This document shows, piece after piece, positions 57,009 to 64,000 of a stretch of DNA of 64,000 nt. Numbering within the stretch: position 1 is the stretch's first letter; each line of letters opens with the position of its first letter. The notes under the pieces were generated by a model, which saw only the letters and a program-made list of their open reading frames with translations, ran no database searches and was not told the origin of the DNA. The translations under genes and the position numbers were made by a program. The DNA is from an uncultured Bacteroidales bacterium (GTDB lineage: Bacteria; Bacteroidota; Bacteroidia; Bacteroidales; WCHB1-69). The DNA lies in the NCBI GenBank assembly GCA_900315705.1, contig ONAB01000002.1, forward strand, positions 207,083 through 271,082. The letters are read 5' to 3'.

Positions 57009-57602
57009 ATGCCCGAAGAAGTAATATGCGCACTCGAACTCGAAGACCTTAACAAAGGCGCGAACTGCGGCAACAACATGTCCGGCGTGAAGAACGTCTA
57101 TATCTCCCTCAAGGACAATGTGGCGCAGTTCCCCAAGCTGCCGACCAACCGAACCTCCTACGAGGACTTCGCCGTCCTGGAGGGGAACATCGTGATGGTC
57201 AACGGCCAGCGCTTCTACCACATCTACTGCTCCCGCGACATGGGAGAGCTGAAGTACACCACCCAAGGCACCTTCGGCGGCAAGTCCATGAAGGCCAACC
57301 TTGAGATCTACCACCCCGGCTTCAAGCCCAAACTGCTGGGCTTCATCGCCTCCGTGATGAACTCCGAGGCCATCATCCTCGCCCGCCTCAACAACGGCGA
57401 CATCCACATGCTCGGCGATGAAGACCGCGGCGCGGAAATCGGCGAGAACGTGGAAGCCAGCTCCGGCAAGGCCGTCACCGACAACAACGGCGCGACCATC
57501 TCCTTTGTCTATGACACCCCCACCGCACAGGTCTATACGGGCGAGATGGACTCCCTCATCGGACAGTCCACCAACCTCGATGACGAACCCGTGACACCCT
57601 AA
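57009..57602 (+). CDS. Putative phage structural (tail-tube-like) protein
   Basis: 197 residues, mostly short strands and turns, with repeated G-D/G-E segments at the C-terminus and a compact N-terminal half. It follows the capsid gene by 93 bases and precedes a terminator, so a late structural role such as a major tail or head-decoration protein is plausible. I do not recognise the family. Confidence 0.5.
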   Translation: MPEEVICALELEDLNKGANCGNNMSGVKNVYISLKDNVAQFPKLPTNRTSYEDFAVLEGNIVMVNGQRFYHIYCSRDMGELKYTTQGTFGGKSMKANLEIYHPGFKPKLLGFIASVMNSEAIILARLNNGDIHMLGDEDRGAEIGENVEASSGKAVTDNNGATISFVYDTPTAQVYTGEMDSLIGQSTNLDDEPVTP

Positions 57603-57639
57603 ACCAAAATCGCATTTTCGGTTGTTTGATCAGTTTTTG

Positions 57640-57670
57640 AAAGCCGTTGCAGTTTGTGACGGCTTTTTTT
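57640..57670 (+). terminator. Terminator after the head genes
   Basis: Stem AAAGCCGT / ACGGCTTT, loop of about 11 bases, then a run of T. It ends the protease-capsid-structural transcript. Confidence 0.8.
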
Positions 57671-57679
57671 GTAGTTTTG
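57653..57679 (+). promoter_or_regulatory. Promoter upstream of the one-gene cassette
   Basis: TTTG at 57653-57656 and TAGTTTTG at 57672-57679, with 19 bases between their starts, match the Bacteroidota consensus. The promoter overlaps the terminator and lies about 165 bases before the cassette gene. Confidence 0.6.
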
Positions 57680-57776
57680 CGCCGTTAATTGAGAAGTTCA
57701 AAAAATGCGAAGTCGCACAATTTTTTAGACAAAAATCGTTGTAATAATATGATTCACAAAACGTACCATTCTACAG

Positions 57777-57809
57777 GTTTTTATGACCTGATATTTCGAG
57801 TACGTTAAA
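57777..57809. repeat. 33-bp direct repeat, left copy
   Basis: The same 33 bases occur again at 58258-58290 with a single A/G difference (starts GTTTTTATGACC, ends GTTAAA). The two copies bracket one AT-rich gene. Confidence 0.8.
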
Positions 57810-57843
57810 ACATGAATGCGGCCAAAAAAACAATTCAATAATA

Positions 57844-58257
57844 ATGAGAAAATACTTTTTATATTTTATTTTAGTATTGTTACTTATTTGGGTTTTATTA
57901 CTTGGGGTACTATTTATATTCATACTGTACACCCATAGCTCAAATGATAAAGATATAATTTATTCTAATTCCAAAACAATTGGTGATAACTTATTTGTTG
58001 AAACATATCAGACTTACCATGGAGGTGTATATGATGGAGATGCTTATGAAATATATCTTACAGACTCAATGTCATTTAGAAAAAAATTGGGTGACTATGA
58101 CGACCATGATTGGCCAAATGTAACCATAAGAGGCGATATAGTTGTTGTTAAATGGAAAGATCACCAACTCTTGAGAAACAGAGTCCGAAACTGTAATATT
58201 TCCAAGCTTAAAGAAAAAGGGCATGACGACTTGTTAAAAAAGCCCTACGCACATTAA
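57844..58257 (+). CDS. AT-rich membrane-anchored cassette protein
   Basis: A 137-residue protein with an N-terminal hydrophobic anchor (residues about 5-29, L-V-L-L-L-I-W-V-L-L-L) and a D/Y-rich extracytoplasmic domain of about 100 residues. No family recognised. It is much more AT-rich than the surrounding phage genes, has its own promoter, and ends at the base before the right 33-bp repeat. This fits a moron-type cargo gene, for example one affecting superinfection or the cell envelope (inference). Confidence 0.6.
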   Translation: MRKYFLYFILVLLLIWVLLLGVLFIFILYTHSSNDKDIIYSNSKTIGDNLFVETYQTYHGGVYDGDAYEIYLTDSMSFRKKLGDYDDHDWPNVTIRGDIVVVKWKDHQLLRNRVRNCNISKLKEKGHDDLLKKPYAH

Positions 58258-58290
58258 GTTTTTATGACCTGATATTTCGAGTGCGTTAAA
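58258..58290. repeat. 33-bp direct repeat, right copy
   Basis: Starts with the last base context of the cassette gene and matches the copy at 57777-57809 except for one base. Confidence 0.8.
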
Positions 58291-58325
58291 CTAATGATGG
58301 CTTAAAGTCTAATTCTTTTTCTTTT

Positions 58326-58369
58326 GGGCGACCGGGCACGCTTTCCGCTCGAATTTCGCCCTAAAGGGC
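58326..58369. other. Mutually exclusive hairpins downstream of the cassette
   Basis: GGGCGA (58326-58331) can pair with TCGCCC (58356-58361), but GCCCT (58358-58362) can also pair with AGGGC (58365-58369), so only one stem can form. The GGGCGACCGGGC stretch and the following GCTGCAATCG remind me of a structured repeat family scattered in Bacteroidota intergenic regions; this is from memory. Confidence 0.4.
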
Positions 58370-58405
58370 TCATAACCGCTGCAATCGTTGTCGCGGTATT
58401 AAGGT

Positions 58406-58445
58406 AAAGAAAAACGCGGTCAAAAGCACGACCGCGTTTTTCTTT
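58406..58445. terminator. Bidirectional terminator
   Basis: Perfect 16-base arms AAAGAAAAACGCGGTC and GACCGCGTTTTTCTTT around an 8-base loop. It closes the cassette region. Confidence 0.88.
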
Positions 58446-58472
58446 GTCCTATGTTTTCCGTTGATAAACGCC

Positions 58473-58480
58473 TATCTTTG
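58473..58480 (+). promoter_or_regulatory. Promoter for the packaging genes
   Basis: TATCTTTG, continued as TATCTTTGCCG as at 54179, lies 20 nt before the ATG at 58500. TTTTCC at 58453 is at -33 distance. Confidence 0.6.
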
Positions 58481-58499
58481 CCGCATAAAGACTGAAGAT

Positions 58500-59270
58500 A
58501 TGGACGAAATACTACAATGGCTCACCAACGGCAAAGAATACCAAACAGGCATCGCACTGCTTGAGAAACACCAGCGCAACCGTATGCTGGTGCAGCACTT
58601 CCGGCACTCAACCCCGAAATTTGCCGCCGCCAAACTGGAGTACGAGCTGCGCAAACTCCTCAAAGGCAAATCCACGGCAACAACACAGACCAGGCCAACC
58701 GCCCCGCCGTGGACGTTGATAAACCTTTCCAAACCGAAAGCGGCAAAGTCCGAAACACCGATTCCATCCATCATTGTGCAGGCCAAGGACGAACTCTATG
58801 AACTGTTCACCGCCATCTCCACCGCCCACCGCAAACTCTACGAACTTGGCGAGGGCAACTCCGAGGAGGTGGTGGCGCAGCGCAGACGCATCCTTGAAGA
58901 CCGACTGCCGCTCATCCGCAGGTATGAGAAACTCTACCCGCTCAAAGAACGCTACTTCGACACGGGCAAAGTGCCCGACGAACTTGTTCGCATGGTTAGA
59001 GAGAAAGTGGAGGAACAGCCCGTACCCGTTCCCACGGACGGCAGGGCGGAACTTGAAAAGCTCTCCGACATGGAGCTGCTCAAAAAGGAGCATTCCCTAA
59101 AAGTCAACATCAACAAGACCCGCAACCGCTTGGAGTACCAGGCTAACAGGAAGCTGGACACCCCGAACCCGATGCCGGAAAGCCCGCTGCGCACCAAGCT
59201 GGAGGCCAAACTCAACGACCTGCGAAACCAATACGCCACCATTACCAAAATCATAGGGTCAAGACAATGA
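58500..59270 (+). CDS. Hypothetical phage protein, coiled-coil-rich
   Basis: 256 residues. An N-terminal D-E-I-L-Q-W-L domain of about 60 residues precedes a proline/threonine-rich linker and a long charged helical region (residues about 100-240). No enzyme motif is visible. I start at the ATG at 58500; the ORF's upstream TTG is inside the promoter. It overlaps the next gene by four bases and opens the packaging operon. Confidence 0.55.
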   Translation: MDEILQWLTNGKEYQTGIALLEKHQRNRMLVQHFRHSTPKFAAAKLEYELRKLLKGKSTATTQTRPTAPPWTLINLSKPKAAKSETPIPSIIVQAKDELYELFTAISTAHRKLYELGEGNSEEVVAQRRRILEDRLPLIRRYEKLYPLKERYFDTGKVPDELVRMVREKVEEQPVPVPTDGRAELEKLSDMELLKKEHSLKVNINKTRNRLEYQANRKLDTPNPMPESPLRTKLEAKLNDLRNQYATITKIIGSRQ

Positions 59271-59857
59271 GCATCATAGACTTCTCACAGCTTTCAGCCC
59301 GCAAGCAGGCGAAAACCAAGGAAGCGGAGGCCTACCCATACGACACATACTTTCCGGATTCCGTGTCGTTCATCGGCGAGCCGTGGACGACACTGGCCAA
59401 ACACATCGGACGCATCGAGCAGGGAGCCGTCATCAATTTCTGGACATTCGGACGGTATGCCATGCATGACCTCATTTCCCATATCTGCCGCCAAATTGGG
59501 CCATGCAACGTCACCGCCTGTACATGGGCGATAACCGAGAAGGCCGTCACCCAAATCCTCAACCGAAAGAAAGACGGCCTCATCAAGGAGTTCCGGCTAT
59601 GGATTGACCCAAGGGTCAAGGTGCGCAACCCCGCGCCCCTGCAGATGTGCCGCGCCAACTTCGATGTCTGCATCGCCCCCGTCCATGCCAAGGTCGCCGT
59701 GATATGGAACGACCAGTGGCGAATCTCCGTCTCCGGCTCTTTGAACTTCACCACCAACCCGCAGCCCGAAAGGGGCGTGATCCAGGTGATAGACCACGTA
59801 TTCTTCAGCGACAAAAAGATACTCGATGAACAGTTTGACAGAGACACAGAAAGATGA
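59267..59857 (+). CDS. PLD-family nuclease-like protein
   Basis: 196 residues with one clear HKD-type motif near residue 140: H-A-K-V-A-V-I followed by S-G-S-L-N-F-T-T-N-P. Single-motif phospholipase D family members usually work as dimers and include nucleases and DNA-end enzymes. It lies just before the terminase genes, so a nuclease role in packaging, recombination or host-DNA degradation is possible (inference). It overlaps the next gene by 32 bases. Confidence 0.7.
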   Translation: MSIIDFSQLSARKQAKTKEAEAYPYDTYFPDSVSFIGEPWTTLAKHIGRIEQGAVINFWTFGRYAMHDLISHICRQIGPCNVTACTWAITEKAVTQILNRKKDGLIKEFRLWIDPRVKVRNPAPLQMCRANFDVCIAPVHAKVAVIWNDQWRISVSGSLNFTTNPQPERGVIQVIDHVFFSDKKILDEQFDRDTER

Positions 59858-60176
59858 ACTTTACCGCCTCGGGCGGCTGGGCTTCCCGTTCCGTGACGTT
59901 GCCCTGAATTTCGGCTTCGACATTGCCGAAGTCGCCGTGCAGTTCCAGCGGGAGCAGGGCGAGGTGTACGAGAACTGGTTCCGCGGCTACCTCTCCGCGC
60001 AGGCGGAGATACGCCAAACGGTGCTGGACGCCGCCCTCAACTCCTCGCAGCCCGCAATACTCCAGATGCTCAAATACTACGCAATGACTGAACAGACTAA
60101 CCTTGACGCTTTCGACTATGAACCCACCGGGCAAAACCAAGCAGAGAACCAGCATAGAACAGATACGGGAGAATGA
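59826..60176 (+). CDS. Small phage protein, possible helix-turn-helix
   Basis: 116 residues, with a likely helix-turn-helix around G-F-P-F-R-D-V-A-L-N-F-G-F and a helical remainder. It overlaps its neighbours on both sides. It could be part of the terminase complex; I cannot assign a family. Confidence 0.5.
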   Translation: MNSLTETQKDELYRLGRLGFPFRDVALNFGFDIAEVAVQFQREQGEVYENWFRGYLSAQAEIRQTVLDAALNSSQPAILQMLKYYAMTEQTNLDAFDYEPTGQNQAENQHRTDTGE

Positions 60177-60720
60177 CTTCGAAGCCATATCCGAATACTA
60201 CACCACGGGCAGCAGCACCGCACTGACCGAGCAGCAGCAGCGCATCCTTGAACGGCTGCGCACCGCCCATGCTGTCATGCGCAAGTACCCGCGCAAGAGC
60301 GTGGCCGCCCTCAAACTCCAAGCCCGCTTCCCCGAAATCTCCAGGGAGCAGGCCTACTGCGACATCCGCAACGCCTGCCGCCTATGGAACAAGTACGACC
60401 CCGTGGACAGAGACTTCTTGGAGGGCTGGTTCCTTGACTGGCTCATGAAAGAGATTTCAGACCCCGCCACATCGGACGGCGCACGCGCCAAGAACCTCGC
60501 CACCCTGCAGAAGTATCTCTCCCAGCTGCCGCCGCAGAAGATTGACCCCAAACTGATGGAGGCCAACCAGATCTTCGTGCAGTTCAACATCAACAACAAG
60601 CAGGTGTCAATCCCCGAGACGGTGCTCATGAAGCTGCCCGCAGACATACGCCGCCAGCTGCTGGGAAGCCTCGACGACGAAATCACCGAGGAAACCGCCT
60701 GCGAAATCATAAACTCATAA
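60118..60720 (+). CDS. Putative small terminase subunit
   Basis: A 200-residue, mainly helical protein starting at the ATG at 60118. Residues 60-110 contain a helix-turn-helix-like region (Y-P-R-K-S-V-A-A-L-K-L-Q-A-R-F), a charged middle and a C-terminal part that ends just before the large terminase gene. Size, position and DNA-binding character fit TerS, but sequence alone does not prove it. Confidence 0.6.
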   Translation: MNPPGKTKQRTSIEQIRENDFEAISEYYTTGSSTALTEQQQRILERLRTAHAVMRKYPRKSVAALKLQARFPEISREQAYCDIRNACRLWNKYDPVDRDFLEGWFLDWLMKEISDPATSDGARAKNLATLQKYLSQLPPQKIDPKLMEANQIFVQFNINNKQVSIPETVLMKLPADIRRQLLGSLDDEITEETACEIINS

Positions 60721-60724
60721 AGCC

Positions 60725-62431
60725 ATGCAGATAAACCTATCCGGCAACCGCGCCCAGCTGCCCTCGTTCATCCTGCAGCCCAAGTGCCACGTCTCCGTGG
60801 AGGGGCGCGGCACGGGCAAGAGCGCGGACATCGGCTTTTGGATGGACAGGCTCATCCGGCTGATGCCGCGCTCGGTCATCGCCCTCACGGGCAAGACCTT
60901 CGGCCAGCTGTTGACCAGGACACTGCCTTCCTCCTTGAAGATGCTCAACCAAATGGGCTACGAGAAAGAGGCCAACTACGTAATAGGCAAGCGTCCGCCC
61001 GCCTACTTTGAAACTTCCTACGAGGAACTCAACAAGTTCGAGAACGTCATATCCGTCAGCAACGGGACGCGCTTCGCGCTCATCTCACAGAGCGAGCCGG
61101 GAAGCGGGCGCGGCGCAAACGTGGACTTCGAGATAGCGGACGAGACGCTGACGCTCAACAAGGAGCAATATGACCAGGAGGTCGCGCCCACCAACCGTGG
61201 CAACCTTGAGTTTTTCGGGGCGAGATCTGGCAACCCCGTACATCTGCACCACGGCTACAAATACTCCACATCCATGCCGCCCACAAGGGACGGCAGATGG
61301 GTGCTGGACTTCGCCAACTACTACGAGGAGGAAGCCGGAGTGAGGCTGTTTGAGGTGTGGAACAGGATTGTCAAGATGCAGCTGGAACTGCTCGACATCA
61401 CCGCCCCCAAGCATTTCGCACAGTGCTGGAACGAGATAATCCGCATGAAGCGCAGAATCCGCCCCTTTGTGTCCAAGGACGGGCTTCTGTTCACTGTCTC
61501 CAACGCCTTCGACAACATAGAGTTTCTTGGCCTCTCATACGTCAAGAAAAACCGCGAGTTGCTTCCCTCGCTGGTCTTTTTGGTTGAGATTATGAACTTC
61601 CTCTTCGACAAGGTGGAGGACTGTTTCTATTCCATCAGCGACGACCGCCACGTTTATCACAACGGGCTGGACGACCAGCGGCTCATGCTGCTGGCCAAGG
61701 AGAGCAATTTCGACCTGGACAAGTTATCAATAAAGAACAGCGCGTTTGACCGAGATTGCAATCCCGACCTTCCTTTGGAGGTGGTGGCAGACTGGGGAAG
61801 CGCGATTTCCCTTTTCTGCGTGTGCCAAGAACGGAACTATGACTTTGTCAACAACTGCGCAACCAAGCGCAAATGCCAGAACTTTATCAACGAGTTCTTT
61901 GTCAAGCCGGACGAGAGTTCCAACATCCTCATCAAGGAACTGTGCGGACAACTGACGGACTACTACAAGACACATCGCTGCAAAAAGATACACTACTACC
62001 GCGACAAATACGGCGATTCAAGAAACCCGAATGTGCTGAACTCTATGAGCTACAACCAGCTTGCAATTTCATATCTGAAGAAAGCCGGATGGGAGGTTAT
62101 CGAGCACACACACAAGGGGATGGAGCCGCCCCAATCTGACAAATACCTGCTGTGGGGATTGATACTGCGCGAGGAACGGGAAAACCTGCCTTTGGTGCGT
62201 TTCAACGGCGATAAGTGCCGTTTCACGCTCATATCCATGAACAACGCCATGATCAAGGACGTGGACGGCCAATTAAAGAAAGACAAATCATCAGAGCGCA
62301 AATCATCCGGAATACTCCCCGAAGAAGCCACCCATTTCTCCGATGCTGCCGACAAGATTGTGTGGACAAAATTTGGTGATAACCTAAAAGGGAAAAGTTC
62401 TGAAATCAGTGTGTTGCGTATTGGAAAATAG
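60725..62431 (+). CDS. terL: Terminase large subunit
   Basis: A 568-residue packaging motor. The N-terminal ATPase has Walker A E-G-R-G-T-G-K-S at residues 27-34 and Walker B N-V-D-F-E-I-A-D-E near 132-140. The C-terminal nuclease shows V-V-A-D-W-G-S-A near 352 as the first acidic motif, with further acidic residues downstream. It cuts and pumps DNA into proheads. Its end overlaps the -33 box of the following gene's promoter. Confidence 0.88.
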   Translation: MQINLSGNRAQLPSFILQPKCHVSVEGRGTGKSADIGFWMDRLIRLMPRSVIALTGKTFGQLLTRTLPSSLKMLNQMGYEKEANYVIGKRPPAYFETSYEELNKFENVISVSNGTRFALISQSEPGSGRGANVDFEIADETLTLNKEQYDQEVAPTNRGNLEFFGARSGNPVHLHHGYKYSTSMPPTRDGRWVLDFANYYEEEAGVRLFEVWNRIVKMQLELLDITAPKHFAQCWNEIIRMKRRIRPFVSKDGLLFTVSNAFDNIEFLGLSYVKKNRELLPSLVFLVEIMNFLFDKVEDCFYSISDDRHVYHNGLDDQRLMLLAKESNFDLDKLSIKNSAFDRDCNPDLPLEVVADWGSAISLFCVCQERNYDFVNNCATKRKCQNFINEFFVKPDESSNILIKELCGQLTDYYKTHRCKKIHYYRDKYGDSRNPNVLNSMSYNQLAISYLKKAGWEVIEHTHKGMEPPQSDKYLLWGLILREERENLPLVRFNGDKCRFTLISMNNAMIKDVDGQLKKDKSSERKSSGILPEEATHFSDAADKIVWTKFGDNLKGKSSEISVLRIGK

Positions 62432-62441
62432 TTTATTTTTG
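62414..62441 (+). promoter_or_regulatory. Promoter of the lipoprotein gene, inside the terL end
   Basis: TTG at 62414-62416 and TATTTTTG at 62434-62441, 20 bases apart, match the consensus; the -33 box lies in the last codons of terL. Confidence 0.7.
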
Positions 62442-62462
62442 CAGCGTCAAAAAAAATGTATT

Positions 62463-63329
62463 ATGAAAAAGTTATTTGTATTAGCAGTAGTTGTTTTATG
62501 CTCGACATTGTTTTTTAATTCTTGTTCCAAAGATAATGACAAGGTGTCTTTGACAAAGGAACGCAACATTAACGTTTGCGTCAATTTCAACAAAGAGAAA
62601 AACCTCAATTCTTCGAATTGGCTGTCATTCAACTCGTGCGAAGATTATGAACGTGCAATTGCGTTTCTGAATGAAAAAGAAGGATATTTGTCCCTTTTTG
62701 AACAGGACCTGCATTTTTCTTCAATGCGGTGTGTGCTGTCTGAAAGCCAAAGGGAAGCTATTGGGGTGGAAGATGACATTTTGGCCACTTTGCTCAACCC
62801 TGACGGTTTCATACAAATAGACAATTTTGTTTTTCAAATTGACATTGTCAATGAGAAAGCATACGTATGGGATACGAACAATGATAACGAAATGATGACT
62901 TTCTCCATAGATGACAATGTCTTGGATATTCTATTCAAAAACGAAGAGCCCATAAAAAACGTAATCTCTTATTCCAATCCTGAACCTTACACATTTCCTT
63001 CCTCTCCTGAAGCCAAATGCAAAGTTGTCTATCAACGCGCCGCCGTTTATTTTTCCTTGCTTTCTAAAATCAACAAACCGGGAGTGATTTCCGCACCAGA
63101 GGTCGAAATATATTATAGTACTGATTCCGGCACATATACAAGAAATAGAAGCAACGCAACGCAACAGACATTTCCTGCTCAAAGCGATGGTGGAGATGGG
63201 AACAATTATCATTATCGCCCTTATTCCGCAGCTGTGGGGCTAAAACAGTTCTACATGTCCACGTTCTTTAATTGTATAGATTACTTTCCTTATTATTCTG
63301 ATGGTGTTCGAATAACTGTAAGCAAATAA
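62463..63329 (+). CDS. Lipoprotein of unknown function
   Basis: 288 residues. A lipoprotein signal ends F-F-N-S-C-S-K-D-N, with the cysteine as the lipid attachment site. The mature part is rich in N, D, S and F, with no recognised domain. It is AT-rich and has its own promoter, unlike the compact phage gene cluster before it. The start is the ATG at 62463, downstream of the -7 box. It may be cargo of the element or a genome gene beyond its edge. Confidence 0.6.
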   Translation: MKKLFVLAVVVLCSTLFFNSCSKDNDKVSLTKERNINVCVNFNKEKNLNSSNWLSFNSCEDYERAIAFLNEKEGYLSLFEQDLHFSSMRCVLSESQREAIGVEDDILATLLNPDGFIQIDNFVFQIDIVNEKAYVWDTNNDNEMMTFSIDDNVLDILFKNEEPIKNVISYSNPEPYTFPSSPEAKCKVVYQRAAVYFSLLSKINKPGVISAPEVEIYYSTDSGTYTRNRSNATQQTFPAQSDGGDGNNYHYRPYSAAVGLKQFYMSTFFNCIDYFPYYSDGVRITVSK

Positions 63330-63455
63330 TATTGCCTTCTTTATGCAACCTCTAAAATCTGCCTATGGCAATAGCTTTAGATTTTGCAAACGCCAAATTA
63401 TCAATGAAATATAAATTCGTTAATTTTGAAATCCTTAGATATTAGTGGTTTCTTT

Positions 63456-64000
63456 GTGAAATGTACCATTCTAATTGTTGTCTTTGAAATATCTGTTGTA
63501 TGCACTTTTGCTCAAAAAACGGATTTCGGCGGTGGATTTACCTTTGGTAATACGATTTCTGCGATGTCTGCAGAGAATATTCCGGGATTTTGGAAAACAG
63601 GTCTTACCACCGGATTGTTTGGTCACGTTAAAGTTGTCGATAAATACAAAGTGAGAATGCTACTGCAAATGGACATGAATTTTACAATGAAAGGCACTCG
63701 AACTAAACCGAATTTCGGAGCTGAAGGACACTATCGCAGAGACAAATATTCATTGTCTTTTGGTTACATTGAATTCCCTCTTTTGGTACGACTGCGTTTT
63801 AACAGCCCCAAAACCAGCAATGATGGATTGTGGCTTGATATAGGTCCTTCCGTAGGTTTTCTGTTGTATCAGAGAACGGTACAAATTATCACCACCCACG
63901 GTGGACGAGGTGGAATGCGCTATGAATGGGATGACCTTTATGATCTCAAGAGACTTGAGTTTGCGCTCCACGGCGGAATTACGTATGTTTTCAAACGTCA
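63456..64000 (+). CDS. Outer-membrane beta-barrel protein (PorT-like), 3' end outside the window
   Basis: I read an open frame starting at the GTG at 63456, giving a signal peptide M-K-C-T-I-L-I-V-V-F...C-T-F-A-Q, then G-G-G-F-T-F-G-N and alternating barrel-like strands (Y-I-E-F-P-L-L-V-R-L-R-F). This is the pattern of small Bacteroidota outer-membrane barrels (OMP_b-brl type). The frame runs off the right edge, so the C-terminus is missing. A TTG at 63426 is an alternative start. Confidence 0.6.
   Translation, partial: MKCTILIVVFEISVVCTFAQKTDFGGGFTFGNTISAMSAENIPGFWKTGLTTGLFGHVKVVDKYKVRMLLQMDMNFTMKGTRTKPNFGAEGHYRRDKYSLSFGYIEFPLLVRLRFNSPKTSNDGLWLDIGPSVGFLLYQRTVQIITTHGGRGGMRYEWDDLYDLKRLEFALHGGITYVFKR

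Noticed and set aside
57777..58400. The cassette as an integron gene cassette with attC sites.
   Set aside because: The repeats end in GTTAAA, which partly fits the G-TTRRRY rule, but no matching R'' half site or attC fold is visible and no integron integrase is in the window.
57763..63473. An 11-base match, GTACCATTCTA, before the cassette (about 57763) and near 63463.
   Set aside because: Short, not extended on either side and no structural context, so it is likely chance.
47163..63500. Possible self-targeting of the phage-like element by the CRISPR array.
   Set aside because: I compared translated spacers with the element's proteins by eye and saw no match; only a proper alignment search could exclude it.

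Overview
The window is a piece of a Bacteroidales-type chromosome (phylum Bacteroidota). Evidence for this: TAnnTTTG -7 promoter boxes (usually TATTTTTG) sit in front of many genes; a secreted peptidase carries a type IX secretion C-terminal sorting domain; there is a fused-domain 2-oxoacid:ferredoxin oxidoreductase, a GH92 mannosidase, DUF6913 and gyrA followed by TPR lipid-envelope-type exported proteins. The core genes are GC-rich. The species cannot be named from the sequence alone.

Layout. 1-8.2 kb holds housekeeping and catabolic genes: the end of a BamA/TamA-type barrel, an AAA ATPase, a kal-kce lysine-fermentation pair, a methyltransferase, and korAB. 8.2-22.2 kb is a complete, AT-rich type I-B CRISPR-Cas locus. 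A WYL regulator diverges from cas6-cas5-cas3-cas8-cas7; a terminator hairpin then separates this interference block from a second unit, rhuM-cas4-cas1-cas2, followed by a leader and an array of 61 repeats and 60 spacers whose last repeat is eroded. 22.3-47.1 kb is core chromosome again: two TPR proteins and gyrA (minus strand), clpC, kdsC, a J-domain protein, an MFS sugar permease with a GH92 mannosidase, an M14 peptidase, dapA, DUF6913, lpxC and lpxD (minus strand), and a 2013-residue alpha-2-macroglobulin.

47.1-64 kb is the left part of an integrated phage-like element. It starts at a 3' fragment of a serine-type tRNA on the minus strand (the attachment-site scar). It continues with a palindrome-rich control region, small genes, an endolysin-type amidase, a primase-helicase, an iteron-like cluster that may be the replication origin, a ClpP-type prohead protease with a scaffold-like tail, a putative major capsid protein, a putative structural protein, an AT-rich one-gene cassette between 33-bp direct repeats, a PLD-type nuclease, a possible small terminase and a clear large terminase. 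AT-rich envelope genes (a lipoprotein and an outer-membrane barrel) follow. No portal, tail, integrase or second att site is visible, so the element either continues past the right edge or is a reduced, satellite-like element.

The most noteworthy observations are: rhuM embedded at the head of the CRISPR adaptation operon; pairs of related spacers, one near-identical and one in the same register on a conserved coding motif; the primase-adjacent iterons; the direct-repeat-bounded cassette; and period-7 tandem repeats lying on or immediately after stop codons at four places.
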